DNA from: Hydnum rufescens UP504
Taxonomy: Eukaryota > Basidiomycota > Agaricomycetes > Cantharellales > Hydnaceae
DNA: 63,467 nucleotides
Assembly (NCBI GenBank): GCA_014904985.1
Contig: MU128955.1
Coordinates: forward strand, 216,317 to 279,783
Reading direction: 5' to 3'
Of the stretch, positions 22,637 through 35,575 are shown one piece after another (position 1 is the first letter of the stretch; the number at the start of each line of letters is the position of its first letter). The notes beneath the pieces are model-generated. The model was not told the origin of the DNA. It did no database searches and was given only the letters and a program-made list of their open reading frames with translations. The position numbers and the translations under genes are program-made.

Positions 22637-24298
22637 TATAGAAGAAGGATTGGGAGCTCCAATGACTGTCAAATCAAACTCTGGTTCAGCCAGTGTGTAG
22701 ATGGGAGACTGTATTTCTGTTTTTATTCAATGGGCTGGTTTGCTCTGATGGTTGATCACTCTCTAACAAGTTGTGTGTGGTATTTAGTAGAGGATAATAT
22801 TATGGTATGGACTAGCTATAGTCAATGATATATCATGGGATGCTTGTGAAAGGCTTATACATGTTGTATTGAACTGTTTACTGCTCTTTGTGTGTACCTA
22901 TTTGTGTCCTCCTGGTCAAAATGCAGATTCTAAAGTGGTTCTAGACTGGTTAAGCTTGATTTAGTGTGTCAATGTATTTCTTTCTTCCTCTGACTTGATT
23001 TTGTTATTACTCACCTTTCCTTGGATGTCCAGCAACTCTAACCTTAGGTCCTGCAACTATCCTTGGCTTAGTATTTCACGCAGAGGGCTTCCAGTGACTT
23101 AGTCTTTAACAACCTTGTATATGACTTAGCTCCAGATGGCTTTAGATCAGTACTCTCTTCAGATGCAAGCAGATTTTGTAGACAGTAGTATATTCCAGTA
23201 GTGAGGAGATGGGGGGATACAGGAAAATCTACCAGCTTTTATACCTTTCTGAAGGTGGCTGTGTTTAAAGAATATGACTCACTCCTAAGTGAGTCATATG
23301 TGAGAACAATAGGGTTGTCAAGGAGGGTGAGTCATTCATAAGGTGGTTGCATGATAGGTGAGTCATTCATAAAGTGGTTGCAAGGAAGGTGAGTCATTCA
23401 TAAACAGAACAAAAGGGTTGCTAAGAAGGTGTTATCTTTCATAAAGTGGTTGCAAGGAAGGTGAGTCATTCATAAACAGAACAAAAGGGTTGCTAAGAAG
23501 GTGTTATCTTTCATAAAGTGGTTGCAAGGAAGGTGAGTCATTCATAAACAGAACAAAAGGGTAGTCAAGGAGGTGTTATCTTTCTTATCTGTGAGGTTCT
23601 AGAAGTTATTTGTGGCAATGGGAGATGAAATAAAAGGATATTCCCAAGTTCTTGGAGATTAATTTGTTTGTAGTCCAGTGGTTAAGATGTTTTTGTTGCT
23701 GGTTGATAATGGGGACAAGTGCATGGGATGGGATTCGATGTAGAAACTACAGTTTGCATCCATAATAGACGTTATTGGTATCATTCGATGCGTATTTTTG
23801 ACAGCTTTCTGGGCGCAGTGGTTCTGAGCAGATCGGATGCGAACTGACAGAGAAATTTGTAAAATACTGATGGGTGTTGATTCTGATAATAATATTGTTC
23901 TATAGAGCTCAGTTTTGATCTGTTCTTCACACGCTCAGTACCGTTGGATGCGGATTTTTTATATCTTTCTAGGCGAAGTTATTTTGAGAGGATTGGATGT
24001 GAACTGACAGAGGAATTCATTTTTTACTGGAAATTCCGGATTTTGACAGTAATATTGGTCTGGAGAGTGCATTTTTGGTCCATTCGACCTGTGTTTGGTA
24101 CTATTTGAAAGGTGTAAATTGTGGCTTTCAAAGAGTTATATGGGTGTACCTCTCTGATCAAAACTGATGGAGTAATCGAACGAACTCTGTTTTCATGCAT
24201 AGCCATAATTAATTTCATAATAGGTCACATGATCATTTCAATGGCTGGGATCAATGGATATTCGCATTTTCTGATACTGGATGTTTTTATCTTCCACA
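22637..24298 (-). mobile_element. Solo LTR of the large Gypsy family
   Basis: This 1.66-kb segment matches the two LTRs at 32077-33700 and 55789-57410 over its ends and most of its length, in the same orientation. On the minus strand it starts TGTGGAAGAT and ends TTCTATA. The 4-bp direct repeat CCAG flanks it (22633-22636 and 24299-24302), as expected for a full insertion followed by LTR-LTR recombination. It is more diverged from the other two than they are from each other and carries a private 72-bp tandem array. Confidence 0.8.
23330..23585. repeat. 72-bp tandem repeat inside the solo LTR
   Basis: The unit starting gtggttgcaaggaaggtgag begins at 23374, 23446 and 23518, a period of exactly 72 bases, with degenerate part-units before. 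The sister LTRs lack this array, so it expanded after this copy inserted. Confidence 0.85.
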
Positions 24299-24659
24299 CC
24301 AGATCTCAACTTTCACCATTCCTGTATGCAATCAAAACTGTTGCAAACACCAACTCTCACTTTTGCAGACAACTTTTTGGATCTGGTGACCCTGAGGCTG
24401 GGGGTCTCGAATGCATCTCTGTCCTTTCACCCCCTCTTGTCCCCTCTTTCCCCCATCTCCTTGCTGATGCTCACCCCGACAGCACTCTTTGGTCTCCTAA
24501 TGACCATTCTGACAGTTCTCCCTCAAGGTTCACCACCTATTGATTGTCTCTTCTTCATCCTCGGTCTTTCCTTGCTAGGTGTTGAAGCTACAAAGCTGAT
24601 TTCTGATGACGACAATGATAATGACAATGAAGACTCTACAGCACAAGGTCCATATGGAA

Positions 24660-25918
24660 TTGTGAAGTCAAATACCCTGAGCATCATGATGCAGCAGATT
24701 GACACTGGCTGGTACCGACAGTTCTTCTGGTATGTATATGGACAGGATGTGGAGCCTATCACGCATTGACTGCCTGGTCACCCTAGGTGTAGCCCTTGCT
24801 CATTTGCTGCTGTCTGTGACCTTCTCCATGCTAATCCAATATTTCACTCGACTGGCAACAAGCCTCAACAGTCTGTTGAAATTCAGTTTGTGACATTCCT
24901 ACGACACTTTGGCGCAGCAAATCAACACCACATTACAACAGTGCATGACTGCAATATTGGTGCAGGCTGCATATTTTTGTACATTGACCATGTTATACAG
25001 GTGTTGCAGGAATTAGCCCCAAAGTTTGTATCATGGCCTAATTCCACACATTGGGCTGAAATCCATAGTGCCTTTGAAGAGAAAGGTTTCTCTTGAGTGA
25101 TTGGTGCTATTGACAGGTCTCTTATTTGCTTAGTTGAAGTTCCTTCCAAGGATGGCAGCTACTATTATTGTCATAAGAAGTTCTATGGTGTGAGTGTCAG
25201 CCTGCTCTCTATTTTTCTTATTCTAAAGAGATTTTAATCAACAGATAAATATCCAGATAACAGTCGACCATGAGGGGTATATTACATCCTACGATATTGG
25301 GTGGCCCACAAGCCAAGTAGACATCACCATCTTCAAGAAGTCAATTTTATGGACGAGCACCACTGATTTTTCCAGCCAGATGAGTATCTCCTTGCTGATA
25401 AAGGTGTGTTTCTCTCATTGTGTAGGGGATGAATGCTAATTCACTATCTAGGATATGCAATAACACCATATACTATCTGTCCATTTGATGAGACAGAGCT
25501 CCGAGGTACTCAGGAGTGCCTGCACCAGACTCAGTTCAATAAGAAGCTTGCATCTGTGAGGATTATTGTTGAGCATGCATTTGGCGATGTTAAGGGGTGA
25601 TTTCCTGCTCTCAAGTGGATGGCTGGTTGAGACATCCTGCATATTTATAAGTCCTGTGAAGCTTTACTCATTTTGTGTAATATTTTTTGTTTCCTTCAGG
25701 ACCAGCCACACAAGATTCTGGATTTTGATGGCTCAGATCTTCTTGCACAACAGATCCATGACCTCACCAACTTGAATGGTGATGTAGGGGATGAGACTGC
25801 TGAGGATATGGAGATGGGGTTTGGTCGGCAAGTCCAGCAAGCACAAGAAACACCATCTTCATTAATGACTGAAGGGTGGGCCATTTGGCGAGATATATTG
25901 AACATGCTTGTACGATAG
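24660..25918 (+). pseudogene. Broken PIF/Harbinger DDE transposase
   Basis: The translated blocks follow the DDE_Tnp_4 (Harbinger) order. An N-terminal helix-turn-helix part is near 24680-24890 (FHSTGNKPQQSVEIQF, FLRHFGAANQH). Next come IGAIDRSLICLVEVPS around the first catalytic Asp (25100) and YDIGWPTSQVDITIF. The last block, RIIVEHAFGDVKG, holds the catalytic Glu (25565). The second Asp region near 25380 is poorly kept. In-frame TGA codons at 25094-25096, 25598-25600 and 25628-25630 stand where the family has Arg or Gly, and introns break the frame near 25190-25245. It is inactive. It belongs with the minus-strand partner just downstream; the two converge tail to tail at 25918/25927. Confidence 0.75.
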
Positions 25919-25926
25919 ATAATTCA

Positions 25927-27872
25927 CTACATCCCTTCGAGAGACTTAAGCATATTGAGGCCCATTTGACAGACCTCTGAGAGGGGACTCTGCAACATTT
26001 TCAAGGCCTGCTCATGCTTCTTAAGAATTTGGTCACTCATAGCAAGCTCTGCATCCAATGCTGTGCACTTTGCAGCAGATTCTGCAGCAGCTTCTGCACG
26101 CTGAGCCTCAGCCTCCACACATGCTTCTGCACAGTCAGCCCTTGCTTCTGCATGGTCAGCTCTAGCTGTACCAGACTCAGCATCCACATGTGCACGTGCA
26201 TCCGAGGCCCTTGTAGAATCCCAGTAGAAGCCTACCAATTTGCCAATTGAAGCCTCGATCCCCTGTGTGACAGCAATCTGGTCCTGAGCAACAGCAAGCT
26301 TCAGATAGAATAGTCAATATACCTAATAATGAACAATCATAATGAATCTTACAGACTTTTCTTTCAAAGGCATCTTCACTTGAAGTGTAATTTGTATGAT
26401 GATGACATTTGGCATGGGGATCATCGGTATTGATGGTTGATTTTGTAGGTCTGCCCTCATCATCCACAGCATCATCTGCACTGTCATCACTGGTGGCCTT
26501 GGGACATTTTGTATGAACAGTCTGCTGGTTTAGATTTGTAGGGTTGAAGTCAATGACCTTTGTAACATTGGGTTTATTCCCAGTGCTAGAGTGGGTGAGA
26601 GAAATGAACAGAGTCGAGGAAAGAACTACATACCATTCATCAAATAAGTCATAGTAGCCAACCTCCTTGAATGCATTGCACACAATGTCTGAGAATGTGT
26701 CTCATGAGCCCTCACCATCCCTCTCAATTCCCTCTAGTTTGAGTTCAAGTCAATTGCCATCTCTGCCTCCAGTGTGGTTCTCATGGGCCTTGATATATTG
26801 ATACTTCTTATAAGCGTGATCAAACCAGTCTCGCATGGACTTCATGGATTTCTTTCCCCCTAAGTGTGCTGCACCCTGTATAGACTGTATCAGGATAGAG
26901 GAGGTCACCCAGAATAGGGGACATGACATACCAAATGCATGGCCATTGATTTATTCTCCTGATAAAATGTCCATTTCTCTGGATTGCACAGAAATGTTAA
27001 GAGCTTCTGGCCATCCTCTGTAGTCCAGGTTGACTAGAACTAATTTAGTACAATGAGAGTGAGAGAGAGAATGTAATAACATACATCCTGGGCATCCACT
27101 TTGACCTCATCATCAGCATTGGTGTCCTCAGGTGTTGCTCGGATTCCAATTGACTTTGCCTGGCCATTCTTTGGCTTGTCCACCTTGATTGCCTCAATAT
27201 TCTTAAAAATCACTGCATTGGCATGCTGAATGCCAAGGGCTTGCTGCTGCTTGCCATCCTTTTGTCATTCGAGGGCTTTGCGCTTCTTGCAGGCTGAATC
27301 TGTCTCATACCAGATCTTGTCACTTTTATTGATATGGAAGTGACAAGGAGAGGTGCTGCTGTTGGGCCATGTTTTAAGAGCGGCAGGATTTCAATCAACC
27401 TGGTCATAATAATCCATCTTCACCGAGTGTGGAGGGTTCCCCACTGTGGGAGGTGAAGGGTAATTGGTGTCTGCCCCAGATGTTGTTGGAGCATCGGAAG
27501 ACATGTCAGCAATGCCACTGTTTGCAGATTGAAAGAGCTGCTCCAGAGTGAGCAGTGACTCTCCATCTGAATCATCATCAAGTGGGATTGGCCTTGCATG
27601 CTGTAAGCGGGAAATGAAGGGGGGAATCCAGCCACAGTCCATGATATGAAATCGAGAATGAAAAGAGGGGACCACGGGATCAATCCGAATGTTGAGGCTC
27701 GAAGGAATGAAGGTCTTTGGTGATAGAAATCTAATGCTGTAAGCAACACCTGCCCAAGCAATAGAATAAAGAATGAATATGGGTCACAAAACCACACCCT
27801 AAGGCTCTCCTCTTGAGGCCCTAGACAAAGTGTAGTAGTCTTGGTGGAATTCACCCAAGGAACCAGTGGCAA
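25927..27872 (-). pseudogene. Broken Myb/SANT-like second ORF of Harbinger copy 2
   Basis: Harbinger elements carry a Myb/SANT DNA-binding protein that brings the transposase to the ends. Here the minus strand encodes WTTEDGQKLLTFLCNPEKW (about 26955-27050), then KKYQYIKAHENHTGG (about 26770-26830). This matches the W...LL.FL plus KK.Y..I....TGG pattern of the fungal versions. The C-terminal exon 25927-26238 is an alanine/glutamate-rich coiled coil. The N-terminal part reaches to about 27675 or beyond and includes a Ser/Thr/Pro-rich stretch. In-frame TGA codons interrupt it (for example at about 27262 and 26710). Coding exons are separated by short introns. Assigned by motif and by its place beside the transposase. 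Confidence 0.6.
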
Positions 27873-28239
27873 TACATCAGTGCCTCAAAACTGGGGAGGG
27901 GGAAAACTGTAGAAATTCGCATCTCCTGCACTTAATATACATCACAGAAAAATGCTATGGTAACCGGCGGAAAGGTGGGATTAAGGCGAAAATGATGAAA
28001 AAGAAATCAAGTCAAAAGCTTCAAAACTGAAGGAGATATTACAAAATTAAGTCAGAATAGGGGAATATGGCTTAACCAAGCTATTCCTCCTCTCCTACTG
28101 CACAGAATCCCTTGGGGAATGGTGGAACTGGTCGTCCTAGAAGTACTCTTCGTCGGATATAAGAGGGGCAGAGAATAATTGCCATTAATAATCAAAAAAG
28201 CGGAGGCAATAATGAAATGAGACATGGGGGAGTTAAATT

Positions 28240-28560
28240 GTAGAGAGCCGAGTTTTAATCCGCTCATTTTGCCCTTGGTACCATTGGATGAGGACTGTCG
28301 ACAGATTTCTAGGCGTGCTTGTCCCGAACAAATTGGATCAAAACTGACTGAGAAAATCGAAAAATACTGAAGGGATATATGAAACACATAGTAAAATCGA
28401 TCTGGAAGGTGCAGTTTTGATTTGTTCGGCTCGTGTTTGGTATCATATGAAAGGTGTGAATCGTAGCTTTCTGGGCGCTATCTTGCCGAGTTGATCTGAT
28501 CAAAACTGAGGAAGATATTTCGCATTTACTCTTTGAGAGCACCGCATTAGCCCCTATTTG
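28240..28560. repeat. Isolated copies of the Gypsy LTR internal repeat unit
   Basis: Two diverged units starting ttggtaccattggatgagga (28277) and tttggtatcatatgaaagg (28436) match the ~160-base units found three times in tandem near the end of each large-Gypsy LTR. No full LTR surrounds them. They may be an old LTR fragment or independently spread units. Confidence 0.5.
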
Positions 28561-29478
28561 TCATGTGACAGGTCCGCAAGTTGGAATCAAGGCCCGGGTG
28601 TGTAATCCGTTGTATTACATAATTGCAATTCGTTAGAGTCGTCCTTGAGGCAACAGGAAGCGTGTATCAGAAGTGGGATTGATTGAAGATCAAACAAAGC
28701 AAGCAAGTTGAATTGCTGTTGCCACATTGAGGTATGGCATAAAAAGGTGGAATTTAGGGTGGCCTGTTGAAGTGCCGTGGATACATAATAAATTAGCTTG
28801 TGCGCAAACAAGGGAATGGTGTGGATTCGTGGGTATTAGATGTATGGGATTCAGGCTTGTTCTCAAATGAATGATGGCATGGGAATTGACATCCGGATTG
28901 ACATAGAAAATGGTTCATTTATTTGAAAAATCATCCTTGGATGGGGTTTGCATGTAGTAGGGATTTGTCCCTCCAACAATGCGCATAGTTGTCAACACCA
29001 AGAATTGAGCCCATATTGTGAAAAGGATTGATGGAGCTACTAGGTAATGGTGGAGTATTGAAATACAAAGATGGAGTGGGATGGGATGGCTCAGAGCCAG
29101 AACCAAGTGTGTTATTGGAAGGCCAGTTCCCAGTATCATTGCCAGGGAAGACAGATGACTCTCTATATGTTGGAGTTGACAATGAGAACACCCCAAAGCC
29201 AGAATCGAGGCTCCCAAAATTGAAGGTGTCACCTGACATGGGGTTGATGGCAAGCTAGTCATATCACTCAGAGCAGAATGGGTACAGCCGAGCCCTCAGT
29301 TGGAGCTAGAATGGAACTTTCAGGGGCAGGTCACTTTTTCACTGACTTTCACCAATGGTCTGCTCATTTCTGTTTGCAAGATTTCACCCAGGAATTCCCT
29401 TTTAGGATGCCAAGCCAGGAAAAGTTGAAGAAAAAGTTTGCCATTTGAAAATTCCTTTCACCAGAATTGAGCAGGCCT
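28561..29478. other. Right end of Harbinger copy 2
   Basis: A minus-strand open frame at 28931-29239 encodes a Ser/Pro/Asn-rich segment beginning MSGDTFNFGS. It may be the N-terminal exon of the SANT-like gene, but no domain confirms this. The segment ends with the terminal inverted repeat at 29463-29478. Near 28605 the string attacataatt recurs as in the far right of the window. Confidence 0.4.
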
Positions 29479-29626
29479 ACTTTACTATCTTTCACCATCC
29501 TCCCATTCCATCTACAACCTTTTCTCCTGTGCTCAGGGCAAAGCCAGTGCTTAGCCCTGTGTGCAGCTCCTCCACCCAAAGCCAGTGCTAAAGGTGGTGT
29601 GATTACCCTTTCACCTTCTTCTCCCC

Positions 29627-32076
29627 TTATCCCCTCCCATCTGGCTCCCAACCTGTTGACTCCACTTTGTCCAAGTATGACAACAAGTGCCCTCCTGAAT
29701 CTGAGAGGCACTTCATTACATGTGGTGACCATTGTGGTAGTTGCTGGGAAGGGAATTCCAGCTGATAGTACTGCTGCTGCTGTGGTGAAGCATGCCAAGG
29801 GTGCTGTGGAGTGTACAGAGGCTGTTGCAGAACATATGAGGGCACTTGTGGAGTGTATGAAGGTGGCTGTCCCCCAAGTATTTGCATGCTGGTGGACCAG
29901 GGAACATTGGTGGATGGAGGGCCACCAGTAGATGGGAGAGTGCCAGTGTGGGGCCAGGGGACATCAACATTCATAGATCTAGGCAGCTGGTTAGTGTTGA
30001 ATTGTTGAGCTACTGGATGGTCAGTGACTGAATCATTGATTTGGGGGACAAATGAAGACATACTAGGTGTACTTGTGGGTGCAGACTCTACAGTCATTCG
30101 AGTAATTTCATTCTGGCTGGGGTTTAAGGTGATGACTTTGGCTTCAGTAGCATCTGCACATTCCCTGTACAGTTCCTGCTCAGCATCTGTCAATTTCTCC
30201 CACTGGCATTCACCTGATTCAAATGCAGTGATAATTGCTTGAAGTTCCTCTGGCTTGCAATTGCTATAATCCACCATTGGGAATGAACAGGGGAACCCCT
30301 TCATTGCATAACCATGCACCACAACCCATCTATCATAGCCATGGTACCTGATTGTGAGGTTTGCATTCAGCTTGGCTGGAAATGTGGCCTTAGAAATTAA
30401 TATCTTATTATTGACATTCAAGTACCAAGAGAGCACACACCAAGATGAAGATTCATTAATTTGTGTGCATCCTTCTTCAGATCCTGAAACTGCACCCTGC
30501 AGTTTGCAGTTTTAGCTAATTTGGAGCAATGGCCAGTGAGAAAATTGATAATGACTTGAAAAAAAAAAAAGAACACTACAAAACCCACATTTTGGTTTAT
30601 CACTGGCTCCTTCCATTGCCTGGATGATGCCCTGTAGGGTCAAACCACTTGCTGACTGTACCACAGTATCCATACCTGCTGTAGTCACCAATTTCAACAT
30701 CATAAGATCCATATCATCACCATTTGCAAACATGGAAAAGCCACAGAGACCTGTCTGGAAATTCACAGCATGGAGCTGTGGGCCTCACAATATTATTTGT
30801 CTACATAGATATATTGAGGAATGGAATCTTAGTGCATACCTCATCAGTGAACTTTTTAATGAAGGCACTATTTGTCTGAAGCTGAGCCTGTCCAAGGTGT
30901 GGGGGAATAGGAGATGGCTTCCATTCCCTGCTCATCTCCTCATGAAGGATGGCCTCAATTTTGAGTTGCCTCTCCATTGGCAGAGCCTTGTGGTCCCCAT
31001 AGCATTGGCCAGTCTCCAAGAGATTCTTTAGAAGATCTGAATATTCTTTTGGGAATTCTGAGGCAGCCTCTACACACCAAGTGAACAAGCTTCATATAAT
31101 GGGGATGGGCTGTAGTATCATACTGTCATCCATATTTTGGGCATCCTTTTCAGCATGCCTGTGGGCATTTGCCATGTTGATAGAATGTGTGCACTGTTTA
31201 CCCTTCACAGAGAGAAAAAGTTGAGTAGAGAACCACTGGGCTCCCTGCCATGGGTACTTTGCTATTAACTCTTTCAAGGTATTGTCAAGGGACTTCTGGG
31301 CATCATGAATAGTGTCCATCATACCAGCTTCTCTCAGAGTATGGCCTGTAGCTGCATCTTTATGAGCATGAGAAGCTGATGTCCCAATTAGACATTGTTT
31401 TTGACAAGTAGAAGATGATTTTGGCATGGGAGTGATCAACAAGAACTGAGACACATAAACAAGTACAAACAATCATATGACAAGGAAACACAACTTGGAT
31501 AGGTTTAGATTGTATATATACTAAACAAATGATATGTACTATACATTCAAGCCATTGATAACCTTGGCAACAAATGTTAGTGCTTGGCCACTAGACATAG
31601 CCAATGTATCATTTTCTGCAATCAATTGCACCACAACACTTGTCCACAAAGACATGTCAAGATGTCAAGTCCATAAAACAAATAGATCATCTCATCTTGG
31701 TCAGCCTTGCTAATCTGTAAATGATCAAGGTATTCAACTGCATTGGGGGGAAAGATATCCAGTATGATTGCATCAGGGCGGGATGGAAATAGTGCAGTTG
31801 GGGAGGGGAGTTGGGAGCACCAGGTGCGTGATGTAGACATGGGGATATAGATTCTGCACTGCAAATGTCCATGGGAGTCCAGGTGTGAGCCACTAAAGGA
31901 GGGGTGGATCATGACAGAAATACATTGGCCTCAGAATTGAGAAGTGAGGCAGGTGTGTTTGTTGGCTGACTTGGGGGGGATGGGGTTGTGGGAATGAATA
32001 CACTCAAAGGAACTGATGGAGGAGATGTCAAGTGGGGGAGGTGGGATGAGATTGGCACATGGGGTGAGATTGGCAC
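29627..32076 (-). pseudogene. 3' part of a multicopy basidiomycete hypothetical gene, split
   Basis: Minus-strand blocks at 31092-31472, 30801-31088, 30512-30766 and 29627-30436 resemble a lineage-specific family of unknown function common in basidiomycete genomes. The C-terminal signature GYAMKGFPCSFPMVDYSNC followed by L..II.A..SGECQWEKLTDAE corresponds to the family's GWP..IPF.SP...L...L..G.C.W pattern. The last exon continues as a Gln/Pro/Ser-rich tail. The part at 31622-32076 is Pro/Ser-rich and its minisatellite (32041-32076) is cut by the Gypsy LTR at 32077. The 5' part of the same gene appears at 57546-59331. The family assignment is from memory of its pattern and is moderately sure; frames change several times. 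Confidence 0.45.
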
Positions 32077-33700
32077 TATAGAAGAAGGGTTGGGAGCTCC
32101 AATGACTGTCAAATCAAAATCTGGTTCAGCCAGTATGTACATGGGAGACTGTATTTCTGTTGTTATTCATTGGGTTGGTTTGCTTCAATGGTTGATCACA
32201 CTCTGCAAGATGTGTATGGTGTTCAGTGGAGAATAGGAAGGGATATGGACTAGCTGTAGTCAATGATATATCATTTGGGATGCTTGTAGAAAGGCTTATA
32301 CATAGGGGATGCTTGTAGAAAGGCTTATACATTGTGTGGGATGCTTATAGAAAGGCTTATATGTCTGGGATGCTTGTGGAAAGGCTTACATGTCATTTGT
32401 GTTGTGTTGGTCTGTTTACTGATATTTGTGTATTCTTGTTTATGTTCTCCTGGTCAAAATGTGGATATCTGTGGGTTATAGACTGGTCAGTGCTTGGTTA
32501 GTCTTGTTAGTATGTTTCTTCCTTCTTTCTTCAAAACCTGATATGTATTTCATTATGCTTACTTTTCCTTGGATGTCCAGCAACTCTAACCTTAGGTCCT
32601 GCAACTGTCCTTGGCTTTAGTGATTCACATAGAGGGCTACCAGTGGCTTTGTCTCAACAACCTTGAAGATGACTTAGCTCCAGATGGCTTATAGATAGAC
32701 TGTTCTTTAGAGGCAAGCAGAAAAGTTGACAGTGGTTGACAGTGATGATTTCCAGAGAGGAGATGATGGGGGGATACAGGAAATCTACCAGCTTTTATAC
32801 CTTTCTGAAGGTGGCTGTGTTTAAGAAATATGACTCCCTCATGGGTGAGTCATATGTGAGTCATAGGTGAGAACAAAAGAAAAATAACAAGATGATGTCA
32901 TAATGCAGTCATAGCTGAGTCATGCATAAGGAGAACAAAAGGAATCATGAGGGGGGTGATGTCACCAATTTGCTGAGCATGTGGAATGCTTGGAGCATGA
33001 GGTCACTGACCATGTGGAGCATTCTGGAGGTGAAATGAAAGGATATCTCTGGGTTTTGGAGATTAATTTGAGCATAGTTGAATGGTTAAGGTGTTTTGTT
33101 GTTGGTTGATAATGGGGACAAGTGCATGGGATGGGATTTGATGCAGAAACAGCATTTTGCATCTGTAATAGACGTTCTTGGTATCATTAGATGAGGATTT
33201 TTAACAGATTTCTGGGCACAGTGGTTCCGAGCAGATCCAGTGTAAACTGACAGAGAAATTCATTTTTTACTGATGGGTGTTGATTCTGATAGTAATATTG
33301 TTCTGTAGGGTTCAGTTTTGATCTGTTATTCATGTGCTTGGTACCATTGGATGCGGATTTTTTATATCTTTCTAGGCGCAGTTGTTTCAAGAGGATTTAA
33401 TGTGAACTGACAGAGAAATTCATTTTTTACTGGAAATTGCGGATTTTGATAGTAAAATTGGCCTGGAGAATGCAGTTTTGCTCTATTTGACTTGTGTTTG
33501 GTACTGTTCGAAAGGTGTAAATTGTAGCTTTCTAAGTGTTATATGGGCGTACCTCTCCGATCAACACTGACAGAGTTACAGAACAAATTCGATTTCTGCA
33601 CATAGCCATAATTAATTTTGTAATTGGTCATGTGATCATCCAAAGGCTGGGAGTGGTGTGATTTTGTGTTTTCTGATACTGGATGTTTTTATCTTCCACA
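32077..33700 (-). repeat. 3' LTR of the large Gypsy element
   Basis: About 1.62 kb, read on the minus strand as TGTGGAAGATA...TTCTATA. Inside are four ~30-base units of 'gggatgcttgtagaaaggcttata' type (32278-32395). Near the other end are three degenerate ~160-base units starting at about 33179, 33339 and 33499. On the coding strand these lie in the U3 region upstream of where a promoter should be. Confidence 0.85.
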
Positions 33701-33989
33701 GATGGTGAACACTTTTAATTGCAGCCCCTTGCAATGTTGTTTGCCTTTTTCCACAGTTATATGATTGAGATCTGATTGTGCCTCCTCATGTAGAACCACC
33801 ATGTCCATCCTTCAAACCAAAGCAAGATTTCCTGTGAGTTTATGCTTCAAATTTGGTGATAGAAGTTGCTTATTGTTGGGTAAGGGTCTTTAATATCCGT
33901 GTTTTTAATAGTTTTTCCTTTGTATTGTCCTGGGATTTTTAAGTGAATACCCACTTTGGATGATATCATTAGGGTGGAGGTCAAGAGCA

Positions 33990-35575
33990 TCCATGGAGAA
34001 GGTTCAATGGGGCACAATCATGTTTTCTGGAACGTGGAGGAGAAAAGCAAATTCAATTTCGAGGTCATGGCATATTGAGGGTTGATTGTTATGCAGTTCT
34101 CTGAACTCATATGTTGTCCAGTTGACTCTTTTTGTCTTTATAACACCATCAAATGTGACTTGGGGATTTGGATAATAGCAGATAATCATGTGGGGTTTGA
34201 GATGGGTGAATGGTTCAGGGTATGGGTAATTGAATTGCCAGTATATAATCGTGTGAAGTTCCAATGGCATGGTGAACACTTTTTGATTTGTGCCTTGAGG
34301 ATAGTTGTTCGATTTGCTTTTATGTCACTTTTGCATCCATAGACCAATTGATCATGTGTCCATTTTATTTTGCTTAGGCTTTCCATGGATTCAGATTCCT
34401 TCATTGATTGGCAGGGTTGCTTCCATTCATATTTCACTGTCATCTTCTCATACATCAATGTCATCAGGGTGCAGGCAGAGGTGGTGTTTTATTTCATAAA
34501 GGATCAAATGATGACGGGGATTGTGTGGGTGAAGTATGGGTCTGGGCACTCGTCATCCATTTTGCCAAATACTATGAGGATGAGGTGGATTCGAACGAGA
34601 AGGTGACCATCTGAACTGAGGTCCTTGATTTGGATTTGGCTCAAGTAGGCGTAATAGAAGTGATCAGTGTCATTTTCGATGTCAGGATAGAATATGCCAA
34701 ATTCTCCTACACGCAGTGCCAGGTAGTGCGAATTGTGGTTGGTCATGAAGGCTCCAAGGCCAATTTCAGTTTCTCCCAATGTTTGAAAGTCCTGACATGA
34801 GAGAGGAATTTGATCCATTGAATTCGAATTATCACCTGAGTTCTCGATATTGCCTGAGTTCCTGAATGTTTAATGAATGCCCTTAATGATCATGGTTTTT
34901 ACATACTGGTTGAACTCATGGCTTTTTCGAGGTTGTAGTGGGAGTTTTTAGAATTGCAGATGAAGGTGTTTGGTCCGCATTTTTCAATGACTTTTGTATC
35001 CAGTTGTTCAGTTTTGACACATGACCAGATCTGCTGTTTATGTTCTCCTTTTCCATTTTTGGTGTTTTTCATTTGCCTGGTATTTTTGTGATGGAGGAAG
35101 ACTTTTATTTTTAGAGGGGATTCAACAACAATGATGATGGTTTATTTGGGAAGGTGATGGGTGAATGTAGGAAGGTGGACTGTGTCTCTGTCAACATTCC
35201 CATATATGGCCATTCTTATCTGCACCTTCACATGAAAATCAGAGTCATCAGAGTATTCTCAAGTTACACAATACAATTCGAGGCAGGCAATCATATATGT
35301 TTGGACTGTGGTTGTCATGTTGGGGCAAAAGCAACCCCTTTGTCTGATGTGGAGGTTTAGAATTGGGTCATTCCAGTCCCTGACATGCTGTACAAAGAAA
35401 ATCATGTATCCTGTTGCATCGTCCAGGATGTATATGTCATCAGGGTTGGATGGGAGTTCTGTGTGAGTTTTGGAAATGCCATTGGTGAGTATGTTTGTAG
35501 GCATATTCAAGGGTGTTCTACCCCTTTTTAGGTAAGCATTTATATGAGTCATGTTGTTTTTGACATACATTCTTT
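33990..35575 (-). pseudogene. Unrecognised coding remnants between extra ORF and 3' LTR
   Basis: Three minus-strand open frames occur in the sense direction of the Gypsy element: 35145-35570 (with an in-frame TGA at 35259-35261), 34504-34818, and 34186-34464 with the overlapping frame 34004-34279. The first contains DDIYILDDATGYMIFFVQH and the second YLALRVGEFGIFYPDIEND. They look like decayed pieces of one or two proteins with no domain I can name. The stretch 35576-36188 between these and the next ORF holds a T17 tract near 35850 and purine-rich simple DNA. Confidence 0.35.

Larger units (their letters stand above)
22527..29478. mobile_element. Decayed PIF/Harbinger DNA transposon (copy 2)
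   Basis: The ends form a terminal inverted repeat: AGGCCTGCTCAATTCT at 22527-22542 and its complement at 29463-29478. Each is flanked by the 3-bp direct repeat ACT (22524-22526 and 29479-29481). Inside lie a broken DDE transposase on the plus strand and a broken Myb/SANT-like partner on the minus strand, the two-gene layout of PIF/Harbinger elements. A solo LTR (22637-24298) has inserted near its left end. Removing that LTR leaves an element of about 5.3 kb. The TSD is ACT rather than the TWA usual for the superfamily. Confidence 0.75.

Noticed and set aside
23330..23585. Regularly spaced repeats resembling a CRISPR array
   Set aside because: The whole 72-base unit is repeated without unique spacers, inside an LTR in a eukaryotic sequence; it is a simple tandem array.
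24281..24769. 162-codon hydrophobic plus-strand ORF
   Set aside because: The alternative frame holds the Harbinger transposase N-terminal region; the hydrophobic frame begins inside the solo LTR.
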